A stretch of DNA of 64,000 nt from CAYRFQ01 sp964423615 (GTDB lineage Bacteria; Planctomycetota; Planctomycetia; Gemmatales; Gemmataceae): positions 1-64,000 of the forward strand of contig CAYRFQ010000035.1 in assembly GCA_964423615.1 (NCBI GenBank). Reading direction: 5' to 3'. Under the pieces are notes generated by a model. It did not search any database. It had not been told where the DNA came from and saw nothing but the letters and a program-made list of their open reading frames with translations. Each line of letters starts with the position of its first letter. Positions within the stretch are counted from its first letter, which is position 1. Positions 27,373 to 35,046 of this stretch are shown in pieces. The position numbers and the translations under genes were made by a program.

Positions 27373-27620
27373 ATGGGTTGGTTCAGTCCCAAAGTAAAAG
27401 TGACCTTCATCGATGATGCGACGGACGAGTTGACACTATGCCTTCGCCACGTCGAAAAGGTGAGTAATAGCTTGCTGTTATACATTCGGCCATTGATCTG
27501 TGATGCCGTTCGTGGCCTATCCGATCAACTGACCTCAAGAAAGAATTCCTACTCGGGGAAGATGATTGGCGACAGTTCGAATTCGTTTCCAGGGAACTCC
27601 ACGCCAACGAAGGGACGTGA
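27373..27620 (+). pseudogene. Small unknown gene, probably frameshifted
   Basis: A GTGAGGAATT site precedes ATG at 27373. The first frame reads MGWFSPKVKVTFIDDATDELTLCLRHVEKVSN and on to VRGLSDQL. From about 27530 the protein-like frame is shifted by one base: DLKKEFLLGEDDWRQFEFVSRELHANEGT, ending in TGA at 27618-27620. The unshifted frame runs to 27705 but becomes Ser/Gly/Arg-rich and less protein-like. A recent frameshift or a sequencing error would explain it. Family unknown. Confidence 0.5.
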
Positions 27621-27697
27621 CCAAGTCGCAGAACTCGGCGAGTCACAAGCATTGTGCAGGGCAGTCGATGGATTGTCATGGTTCGAAGGAGGTCGGG

Positions 27698-28039
27698 ATG
27701 AATAGGGATCTGAAAATCTATCTCAGCATTGTCGTATGTACGCTGCCCTTGATCTCTTACTGTTACTTTGTGTACTTCTGGTTGCTCGCGAGCGTTGCTT
27801 TGGGTGAATGGGTCCGTCCGAGCATCCATGATCCTTCTGATTTCTTCTATGGCATTCCTCTAAAGTTTGGATTCGTCTTATTCTTGTCATCTTTCGTGTT
27901 GATGCCACTTGTGCTCTTTCTTGGGCACAAACAAGGTCGGGTTGTTTTCCACGTTGTTGTGTATCTGGGTAGTCTGATTCTCGCGATCGTCTTGTTTCGG
28001 TCGGACATTCAACAGATAACGACATGGTTGATGGATTGA
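27698..28039 (+). CDS. Small three-span membrane protein
   Basis: A 113-residue protein with three hydrophobic spans (about 8-35, 55-75 and 82-100): IYLSIVVCTLPLISYCYFVYFWLLASVAL, FGFVLFLSSFVLMPLVLFLG, VVFHVVVYLGSLILAIVLF. GGAGGT lies 5 bases before the ATG. Family not recognised. It lies directly after the frameshifted gene on the same strand. Confidence 0.65.
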   Translation: MNRDLKIYLSIVVCTLPLISYCYFVYFWLLASVALGEWVRPSIHDPSDFFYGIPLKFGFVLFLSSFVLMPLVLFLGHKQGRVVFHVVVYLGSLILAIVLFRSDIQQITTWLMD

Positions 28040-28151
28040 AGAAAAAGTTCCATTCCCATCGCCTGTCAACCGAAGTGGGAAGGTGAGCCGCTTGTGAAAA
28101 TACCCTCAACCCCACGAGTGCTTGCACCATATCCGACGCGGAGGATGACAG

Positions 28152-28481
28152 ATGGAACATCCCTGGAAACGCATCGAATCCTGGCTTGCTACAAAGGCCC
28201 CACATATTCTTGCCGAACTCAATCCGCCTGCCTCTGCTCGCCAACTCGCAGAGACGAAGCAATTCCTCGGTGTACAATTTCCTGAAGTAGTTCGGGCAAC
28301 ATATCTTCGTCACAACGGACAAACGGGAGGCGGAATGCTGGACGGTCGAGAATGGCTCTCCCCAGAACGTATTCGAAGGAAGTGGAAGGCGCGGAGAGAC
28401 TTGTTCGCGAGTGGCCAATTCGAAGGCATTCAAAGCAAGGGCAACGGCGTGTACCTGCTACATTTATCCGCGCAGTTCTGA
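28152..28481 (+). CDS. SMI1/KNR4 (SUKH) family protein, shortened by a repeat
   Basis: A 109-residue protein with the SUKH core: ESWLATKAPHILAELNPPASARQLAETKQFLGVQFPEVVRATYLRHNGQ, then WLSPERIRRKW. SUKH proteins are often immunity proteins of polymorphic toxin systems. Family members are usually 140-180 residues; this one stops early because the last ten residues (VYLLHLSAQF) come from a short repeated sequence also present at 16179-16211. No toxin gene is adjacent. It may be a non-functional remnant. Confidence 0.7.
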   Translation: MEHPWKRIESWLATKAPHILAELNPPASARQLAETKQFLGVQFPEVVRATYLRHNGQTGGGMLDGREWLSPERIRRKWKARRDLFASGQFEGIQSKGNGVYLLHLSAQF

Positions 28482-28519
28482 ACAAGGGTTGTTGGTTCAC
28501 AGCAAACTCGGAGAGTCTC

Positions 28520-28801
28520 GTGAAACAATTCATCAAACTGTTGCTCGTCGTTGTATTCGCGTTGTTTATCCATGAGTCGGTGATCGGTCCCTCCGTCGTC
28601 TTGGCCCAAGCCAAGACTAACCAACAACGGTATGAAGAGCTGGTCCAGTCCGCTCGACAAAAGGAACTGCTCGGGTATATCCTCGGGGGCGTGGGGATTT
28701 TGATCGTTGTCCTCGCCATTCCCATCGGAATTTATCGAGACCGAAAGAAGAAGGCACGTAAGCGAGCACAGAAAGAAGCCCTCGAACGGCAGGAAGAGTG
28801 A
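28520..28801 (+). CDS. Small membrane protein of unknown function
   Basis: A 93-residue protein, probably from GTG at 28520 (GGAGAG a few bases upstream). It has a signal-peptide-like start (FIKLLLVVVFALFIHESVIGPSVVLAQA), a short helical linker, a transmembrane span (LLGYILGGVGILIVVLAIPIGIY) and a basic tail (RDRKKKARKRAQKEALERQEE). This is a common shape for small planctomycete membrane proteins; no family is recognised. Confidence 0.55.
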   Translation: MKQFIKLLLVVVFALFIHESVIGPSVVLAQAKTNQQRYEELVQSARQKELLGYILGGVGILIVVLAIPIGIYRDRKKKARKRAQKEALERQEE

Positions 28802-28978
28802 GGCACGACAATTTCGTGTCCCGACATTTACGCCACTCCCATTCTCGTTTAGAGTACCAATATCCCAAATTGTTGAACCCGATACAGCCCACCTTGACGC
28901 CTTTTGGGAATGAGCTGGAGTCTTGCGCGGCTGTGTGTAGGTTCGCGTTACCTTTCGCTCAAAGATAGGGGAGTCACC

Positions 28979-29431
28979 ATGTCGCGCTTCGTGTTTCTGG
29001 CTTGTTTGTTGAGTTTAGTGGTTGTGTCAGTGGGTTGGACACAAAACCAACCCAACGAATTATCCCGAAAGCAACTGGTTGCGTTAAAGGCAAAGTTCCG
29101 TGTTGCGCTTCAGAGTTATAGCCGAAACCATCCAAAAGCAATCGCGCTCAGGAAACAAATCAGTGCGCTGGAAGCCATTCTTGCGGAGCAAGAGCAAGAG
29201 TTCTCCCACCGTTTGCTCACGGTGATCGCCAAGAATGGAGTGGCCGTGACGCTGAAGAACGCCCGCATTCGGTCACTAGGTGGGCGCTCGTTCTTAGTCG
29301 GGGTCGAAACCAAAAATCCACAGCAGATCACCAAGCTCCGCTTCGACGGTAAGGTCATTTGGATTCCTGTGGATGGCGTGACCCAAATGATCGAGGTGAA
29401 CATTAAGAAACAGACGGACAATAAGAAGTAA
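28979..29431 (+). CDS. Secreted protein with helical hairpin and SHD1-like C-terminal domain
   Basis: A 150-residue protein: signal peptide (SRFVFLACLLSLVVVSVGWT), a Lys/Gln-rich helical segment (LSRKQLVALKAKFRVALQSYSRNHPKAIALRKQISALEAILAEQEQ), then a small beta-rich part (VAVTLKNARIRSLGGRSFLVGVETKNPQQITKLRFDGKVIWIPVDGVTQMIE). Planctomycete secreted proteins often end in such modules, but I cannot assign a named domain with confidence. The start at 28979 follows AGGGGAGTC. Confidence 0.65.
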   Translation: MSRFVFLACLLSLVVVSVGWTQNQPNELSRKQLVALKAKFRVALQSYSRNHPKAIALRKQISALEAILAEQEQEFSHRLLTVIAKNGVAVTLKNARIRSLGGRSFLVGVETKNPQQITKLRFDGKVIWIPVDGVTQMIEVNIKKQTDNKK

Positions 29432-29559
29432 CCGCTCCGTTGCCGGCACCATGTCCTTTCCCAAGCACGAGTTTGGTCAGGAGAGAAAACAAAAGACAAA
29501 GTGCCTTGTGGGCTCAGGAACGGAAACGAAATGCTTGTCCGGTTCGCAGGTACACGGGG

Positions 29560-29752
29560 CGGGTGGACGGATCAACGAGTGTCGTGTTTGTTTTGGTTCT
29601 TTGAGTTCGGTGGGTTCCACCCACGGCCAGGATCTCTCGCCCCTTCGGGGCTGAAAATCGAAACCACGACACTTGTTAAGTCGACTACCCGAGTGGGACC
29701 CAGGACTTGGAAACCGAAAACGCTGTGACCAATGCCAACGGGAAACGCTCTA
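29560..29752. repeat. P1 palindromic repeat with tail
   Basis: A full-length member. The left arm (GGGTGGACGGATCAACGAG) and right arm (CTTGTTAAGTCGACTACCC) are nearly complementary over about 30 bp and enclose GTGGGTTCCACCCAC and GCCCCTTCGGGGC hairpins. The tail ends in CGCTCTA, whose CTA (29750-29752) is the stop codon of the minus-strand ThuA-like gene. A TTGTCCGGTT motif lies directly upstream (29536). Confidence 0.85.
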
Positions 29753-30556
29753 TTTCTTCCGTTTCGGCAACACCAGATCTTTGGGTACGATCTCGCACGG
29801 TGCGCCAGCTTTCGGGACATCGACGTGAGCCGTCCAGAGGATGCCATTGATCAGGGCTTGTCGAAAAGGTTTCTCGCCGAAATTCTCATGAAAGTGACCG
29901 AGGACACAACCAAAGGAACGACCACCTTTTGATTTGGGTCGTTCGTAGACCCAACCGATAGTATGGTCTTCCTTGCCGATCTTGACTTTGATCACCGGCT
30001 TGGTGTTGGGCATGTATTTGAGGTCGAGATAATATTCGTCTCGAAGGGGATAGGCTTTCCATCCATAGCAAACTGGGTGGTCCGGCGCGACGGGCCGGAC
30101 TTCGGCTTTTGTGGTTTGCAACCGCGAGCCCACATACCGGCGGTGGAACCAACCGCCCAGGGTTTTCTGCCATATCTCGCCGGTGAGTTTTCCGGCACCC
30201 GTACCCCAGTGAATGGCGACGAGTCCGACTCCGTTTTTCATCAACTCGATGGCTTGCTTTCGGTGCTTCCCAGCGAAGAGAACGTCGCCACCTTCGCGGG
30301 TGTAAAAGACGATCGAGTTGACACCTTCGAGTGTCTTCGGGTCCTTCGGCCACCCCTTCGAAACGATGGTTTGTACGCCGGGAGTCTGCTCCAAGCACTT
30401 TGCGAGCAGCCGACATTCGAACATGTACATGTGAGTGCCGTAAGGGTGGTCGAGTTCCTTACCGATCAACAAGATGCGGGCCTTTTTCTCGTCGGCTCCA
30501 ACTCCCGAAACCAACGTACACAAGACGACCAAAACAGAAGCAAATTGCCAACGCAT
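29750..30556 (-). CDS. Secreted ThuA-like domain protein
   Basis: A 268-residue protein with a signal peptide (FASVLVVLCTLVSGVGA) and a ThuA-like (trehalose utilisation, glutamine-amidotransferase-like fold) domain: ARILLIGKELDHPYGTHMY, VNSIVFYTREGGDVLF, VGLVAIHWGTGAG, GRSFGCVLGHFHENF. Planctomycetes carry many secreted ThuA proteins of unproved function, often with DUF1080 and lactonase genes. AAGGAG lies before the ATG. The stop codon is supplied by the tail of a P1 repeat. Confidence 0.88.
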   Translation of the reverse strand: MRWQFASVLVVLCTLVSGVGADEKKARILLIGKELDHPYGTHMYMFECRLLAKCLEQTPGVQTIVSKGWPKDPKTLEGVNSIVFYTREGGDVLFAGKHRKQAIELMKNGVGLVAIHWGTGAGKLTGEIWQKTLGGWFHRRYVGSRLQTTKAEVRPVAPDHPVCYGWKAYPLRDEYYLDLKYMPNTKPVIKVKIGKEDHTIGWVYERPKSKGGRSFGCVLGHFHENFGEKPFRQALINGILWTAHVDVPKAGAPCEIVPKDLVLPKRKK

Positions 30557-30684
30557 TTTCCGGCTCCTTGAGGAACAATCGAAAGAAGTAGTGACACGTA
30601 TTTCTCTCGTTATGACCCTGGAATTGGTTTCGTTGCAAACGTTTTCTTGTAATTTGGTTGGAGGCGTGTGGTTGGTAAGAAAAG

Positions 30685-32715
30685 CTATTTCTCTCGACGT
30701 TCGCGAAGCGCCGTGACGAGTAGGCTGGCGAACGCCTGGCCATCCTCGGGGTCTCGGGCCGTTATGACGTTTCCGTTGCGGTACACACGATCGCCCAAGT
30801 CTTTCGCACCAAAGTGGCTCACTTCTAGCCCTTGTTGTTGGGTCAATTTGTCACACCAAGCGACTCGGCAGTTCTTCAAAATGTCATGATCCCCAAGCAC
30901 TTGTTGGCCCGTGCAAATCGCCGCCACGATTTGGTTGTTCTGCTGGAAAGCGTGCAAGACGTGGCCGACCTGTTGAAAATGGCTCCCGCCTTTGCAGTAG
31001 TCTCCGGTCTTCCAGCCTCCGAAGACGATCGCGTCGTACTCCTTGGCGTCGAAGTCGTGGGTGAGGACTTTTTCGACCCTTACCTTACTTCCTTCCTTTG
31101 CGAACTTCGATGGCGTACACCATCCAGCTTTGTTCGCTGCGACGTGAACCTCGATTCCCTTCTTGACGAGGTCGTCGCGAATGGGTTCGAAGTCTTTCGG
31201 CCAATAGTCTTGGTAGGGCAGAACGTAGAGCACTTTGGGTTTCGAACCGGACGGAGGAGTTGGCTGGGACGGTTTTTTGTGTTGGGGTGTTGGGGTGTTG
31301 GACGAGGGGCCGTGTGACTCCTTTGAGCCCTTTTCGGGATTCGTCGCCACGAGTTGGTCGGTTGATCCCAAGTTTGCGTAACCGGAAACGATCGCGAACC
31401 CGATTCCAACGAGCAACGTCAAAACGGCAGCTGCAACGCCGATCCAAATCGGAAATCGTTTTCGTTTTTTTCCTGGAGCCACGGGGAGGCCTTCTTGCGA
31501 GGCCGTCAAGTGAGCTACGGGGACAGCCAGTTCGGTCGCGGAGTGTTCTTGTTTGGAAGGGAGTTGCGGCAGGACGGGAGCCGTCTGTGGTATGGAAACG
31601 GCAGAAGCCGTCTTGCTGAACGGCAGCAAAATCCTCGACACATGAGCGGGAGTTTGGTAGCGGTCGGTGGGCTTTTTGGCCAACAGCTTATTCAAGACGG
31701 CGATGACCTCCAGCGGTACGTCGTTGCGGTGATGCTCGACGGGGGTTGGTCGGGCTTCGGCGTGTTTGAGCAACTTTTGCATGGCCGAACCTCCTGGGAA
31801 TGGAGGCTGCCCTGTGAGCATGTGATACATCGTACAGCCAAGGCTGTAGAGGTCGCATCGCTGATCGACGTCGCGTGAACTCTGGGCTTGTTCGGGAGCC
31901 ATATAGTCGGGTGTGCCGATAACGATATTGAATTGAGTTAACGTTTTTTCTTTCGTGCGCAAGGCGGTTTGGCGGGTCTCAGCGACGATGCGAGCGAGCC
32001 CGAAATCCAAAATCTTGATACGCCCGTCCCGAGTGAGCATGAGGTTGTGCGGCTTGATGTCGCGGTGGACCATGCCGAGGTCGTGGGCGTGTTGGAGGCC
32101 ATTGGCAGCCTGGACGACGTAGTTGCAAACGTGACCGACCGGAAGCGGTCCGTGTTTCTGGATGACTTTATCAAGACTTTGTCCGTCGACGTACTCCATC
32201 ACAAGGAAGTGGCGTTCTCCGGCCTGGTCGGCATCGAAGGCATTGACGATGTTGGGGTGAGAAAGTCGGGCGGCGGCTCGTACCTCTCGATGGAACCGGC
32301 CCAGGGCCATTGGGTTGGCTGTGTATTCGGGGTTAATGACTTTCAAAGCCACGGTCCGTTCCATCATTCGATGGTATCCCTTGAAGACCACACCCATTCC
32401 ACCGCGTCCGAGGACCTGGGCCACCTCGTAACGGGGATGATTTCTCAACTCGGGAGGAACTTCGATCGTTTCGGTCTTGGGACCATGGCCGATGTTCGCA
32501 GTGGGGACCGCGTCGGTCAGCGCGGTGTAGCTAGCGGCCTCCTTGGCTTGCCGAGCCAGGTCAACGACCGTGTCGTTCTGCACGGCGGCCAATGTACGAC
32601 AACATTGCTCGCACACGGAAATGTGTTCGGCTACCTGTTCCAACTCACGCGGAGGAAGCAATCCGAGGCAGAAGGCCTCTAGTTGCTCGCCGGTGGGGTG
32701 CGTTCGGGAGGTCAT
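30685..32715 (-). CDS. Membrane Ser/Thr kinase with zinc-finger head and extracytoplasmic DJ-1/PfpI domain
   Basis: A 676-residue protein. Residues 1-40 hold a zinc finger of anti-sigma type (H31-x3-C35-x2-C38). A Hanks-type kinase lies at about 95-360 (VLGRGGMGVVFKG, VALKV, HRDIKPHN, DFGLA, GTPDYMAPEQ). After a Pro/Gln-rich linker comes one membrane span (IWIGVAAAVLTLLVGIGFAIV, about 422-446). A Pro/Ser linker then leads to a DJ-1/PfpI domain (about 495-676) with KVLYVLPYQDYWPKDFEPIRDDL, DAIVFGGWKTGDY and the nucleophile elbow AICTG. The kinase faces the cytoplasm, so the DJ-1-like domain should face the periplasm. I know of no standard family with this order. Confidence 0.9.
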   Translation of the reverse strand: MTSRTHPTGEQLEAFCLGLLPPRELEQVAEHISVCEQCCRTLAAVQNDTVVDLARQAKEAASYTALTDAVPTANIGHGPKTETIEVPPELRNHPRYEVAQVLGRGGMGVVFKGYHRMMERTVALKVINPEYTANPMALGRFHREVRAAARLSHPNIVNAFDADQAGERHFLVMEYVDGQSLDKVIQKHGPLPVGHVCNYVVQAANGLQHAHDLGMVHRDIKPHNLMLTRDGRIKILDFGLARIVAETRQTALRTKEKTLTQFNIVIGTPDYMAPEQAQSSRDVDQRCDLYSLGCTMYHMLTGQPPFPGGSAMQKLLKHAEARPTPVEHHRNDVPLEVIAVLNKLLAKKPTDRYQTPAHVSRILLPFSKTASAVSIPQTAPVLPQLPSKQEHSATELAVPVAHLTASQEGLPVAPGKKRKRFPIWIGVAAAVLTLLVGIGFAIVSGYANLGSTDQLVATNPEKGSKESHGPSSNTPTPQHKKPSQPTPPSGSKPKVLYVLPYQDYWPKDFEPIRDDLVKKGIEVHVAANKAGWCTPSKFAKEGSKVRVEKVLTHDFDAKEYDAIVFGGWKTGDYCKGGSHFQQVGHVLHAFQQNNQIVAAICTGQQVLGDHDILKNCRVAWCDKLTQQQGLEVSHFGAKDLGDRVYRNGNVITARDPEDGQAFASLLVTALRERREK

Positions 32716-32808
32716 TTCCGCAAGTTCCTTCGTTGTTGGCCCAAGAACGTGTTACCCAGTGTGTAGGCCGCTTTGCTCCTGTTTGGCCTTCTGTTCTGAG
32801 GGGAGAAG

Positions 32809-33006
32809 GGCAAATGAGTGTCGTGTTTGTTTTGGTTCTTTGAGTTCCGTGGGTTTCCACTCACGGCTAGGATCTATCGCCGCTTCGGGGCTCATTATTC
32901 AAGACACGACATTCAAGACACGCCACTGGTTTCTCCGTCCGCCCGAGCGGGGAGAAGGACTTTGAGTACGAAAAGTTTGTACCCAATACAAGTGAGAACC
33001 GCTCTA
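32809..33006. repeat. P1 palindromic repeat, rearranged right arm, with tail
   Basis: Left arm (GAGTGTCGTGTTTG) and both hairpins are present, the second as GCCGC-TTCGGGGC with a mismatch. The right arm is doubled and disturbed (AAGACACGACATTC followed by AAGACACGCCACTGG). The tail ends in CGCTCTA, whose CTA (33004-33006) is the miaB stop codon. Confidence 0.75.
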
Positions 33007-34527
33007 TTCTCCGGGCATCACCAACGGCAGACTGATTCGCTGGTCCGTCTCGGTTTGTGGAAGCGCGCAACCACCATCCGTGCAGCTGGTTTCGGGTTCG
33101 AAAAATCGATCGTTTTCGACGCCGGTTTGTTCGCCCGTGACGATGTGGCCGAAGAGGGTGAAGGCGGTAGCCTCTTTGATGTGGACTGGAATGATGTGGC
33201 CGATGAGTCGCGGGTTTCCGTCGAAAACGACGATGTGGTCGGTGTTCGTGCGTCCGCTCAATTGGGCAGGACCGGACGAGTTTTCGCTCTCCCCCGCTTT
33301 CAAGGCGTTCTTGCTGAAGCCCTCGACCAAGATGTCCACGGTTTCGTCGATTCGTGTTTGGTGGTCTTCGAGGCTGATGGCGTTTTGGATGGCGAGGAGT
33401 TCGTTGTTGCGGCGTTTCTTGACGTCGTCGGGGACGTCGTCCTCGAACAGGTCGTGGCCCTTGGTGCCGGGACGGGTGCTGTATTTGAAGATGAAGCTGT
33501 TTTTGAAACGGCCATAGCGAACGAGGTCGCAGGTCTTTTCGAAGGATTCTTCGGTCTCGCCGCAGAAGCCCACGATGAAGTCGCTGCTGATGGCGACGCC
33601 GGAGACTTTCTCGCGGCAGCGGTCGAGCATGTCGCGGTATCGTTCGACCGTGTACATTCGCTTCATGCGTTTGAGGACTTCGTTGCAACCGGATTGGGCG
33701 GGGACGTGGAAGTATTTGCTGACCTTCGGCAAGTCGTTGACGGCGTCGAGCAAGTCGTCGGTCATGTCGTTGGGGAAGTTCGTGACGAACTTGATTCGCT
33801 CGATGCCTTCGGTGTCGTGAATCTTGTAGAGCAAGTCCGAGAGGCGGAACCTGCGTCCGTCGTCCATGTCGTGTTTGTAGCTGTTGACTGTCTGGCCGAG
33901 GAGTGTGACTTCCTTGCAGCCTTCGCGCGAGAGTTGGACGACTTCCCTGGCGATGTGGTCGGGGTGTCGGCTTTGTTCGGGGCCACGAGTGGCCGGGACG
34001 ATGCAATACGTGCAAAATTTGTCGCAGCCGATCATGATGCGGACGAACGCCTGGTGCGGTGTGGGACGCATGGTCGGGTCGCGCATCGGGTCGTAGCTTT
34101 CGAAGCTCTCCTCGACTTCGTGGCGGGCGTCGCTGCGTGAGAGGCTCAGGGCCATTTGGAGTTTGCCGGTCTTTTTGACTTCGTCGATCAGTTCGGGCAA
34201 TTGCGAGAGTTGTCCGGTTCCGCAGATGATGTCGACGTGGGGGGCTCGTCGCTTGATGAGTTGTTGGTCTTTTTGGGCCATGCACCCGAGGACGCCGACG
34301 ACCTTGTCGGGGTAGTGTTCTTTGTGTCCTCGGACTCGCCCGAGGGCGCTGTAGATTTTGTCTTCGGCGTGTTGGCGGACGCTACAGGTGTTGTACAAGA
34401 TGACGTCGGCTTCTTTGTACGAATAAACCAACTCATACCCGCGGCGACGGAGTGTCCCCACGACCAGTTCGCTGTCGAGGACGTTCATTTGGCAACCGAC
34501 GGTTTCGATGTAGAGCTTTGGTTTCAT
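33004..34527 (-). CDS. miaB: tRNA-2-methylthio-N6-dimethylallyladenosine synthase
   Basis: A 507-residue radical-SAM methylthiotransferase. The N-terminal UPF0004 domain has cysteines C12 (GCQMNVLDSE), C48 (NTCSVR) and C82 (GCMAQ) for the auxiliary cluster. The radical SAM CxxxCxxC motif is C168-C172-C175 (GCDKFCTYC), and a C-terminal TRAM domain follows. It adds methylthio to i6A37 of tRNAs in the cytoplasm. About 50 residues beyond TRAM (FFEPETSCTDGGCALPQTE) are unusual. The start at 34527 has GGAGATC directly upstream; the longer frame is not homologous. Confidence 0.95.
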   Translation of the reverse strand: MKPKLYIETVGCQMNVLDSELVVGTLRRRGYELVYSYKEADVILYNTCSVRQHAEDKIYSALGRVRGHKEHYPDKVVGVLGCMAQKDQQLIKRRAPHVDIICGTGQLSQLPELIDEVKKTGKLQMALSLSRSDARHEVEESFESYDPMRDPTMRPTPHQAFVRIMIGCDKFCTYCIVPATRGPEQSRHPDHIAREVVQLSREGCKEVTLLGQTVNSYKHDMDDGRRFRLSDLLYKIHDTEGIERIKFVTNFPNDMTDDLLDAVNDLPKVSKYFHVPAQSGCNEVLKRMKRMYTVERYRDMLDRCREKVSGVAISSDFIVGFCGETEESFEKTCDLVRYGRFKNSFIFKYSTRPGTKGHDLFEDDVPDDVKKRRNNELLAIQNAISLEDHQTRIDETVDILVEGFSKNALKAGESENSSGPAQLSGRTNTDHIVVFDGNPRLIGHIIPVHIKEATAFTLFGHIVTGEQTGVENDRFFEPETSCTDGGCALPQTETDQRISLPLVMPGE

Positions 34528-34793
34528 GATCTCCGCGCGACCTTTGTTCGTTCGATTTTTCGCGCAACGTCCTTTCTCAGTTCGGTGTCGGATGGCGATG
34601 ATTGCTCCGACAAGAAGTTGGTTTGTGTGTGGTGAGAGTGTGACAATCTCTCGACACTCTAAGGATACACACACAAGAGTAGATTTTCAGTATCTCCTGT
34701 GCTGCGAGGGGGTGTCGGAGAAAGGAGGGACGCGTCTGCGTTGGTCGTGGGAGATCTTGTTGTTGCCGTGGGCGGTCGGATCAAGACTCATTA

Positions 34794-34935
34794 CCTGGCC
34801 ATTCTGACCAGGCTACGATGAAGTTGGCTTTCAGCCAAAAATCAGTGCTTCGCTCCCCGCGCAGGTCTCAATACGAGTTTCTACCAGTTCGGTGGGTTCC
34901 CACCCACGGCCAGGATCTTTTGCCCCTGCGGGGCT
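34794..34935. repeat. 142-bp direct repeat, left copy (P1 variant F)
   Basis: Identical at all 142 positions to 38861-39002. It contains CCTGG/CCAGG and TTGGCT-ttc-AGCCAA hairpins, a P1 core (GGGTTCCCACCC and GCCCCTGCGGGGC hairpins) and the start of the right arm. Beyond 34935 this copy continues with a P1-like right arm (AAAACATGACACG) that the other copy lacks. It lies past the 3' end of the WD40 kinase gene. Confidence 0.9.
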
Positions 34936-35046
34936 GAAAGTCGAAAACATGACACGTATTTCTCCGATCGTCTCAACGGCAGGAAAGCCTCCAAAACAAC
35001 AACAAAAAGGTCCAAAGGCGTATTGAGCCGTCGCACGCCAAAAGGG

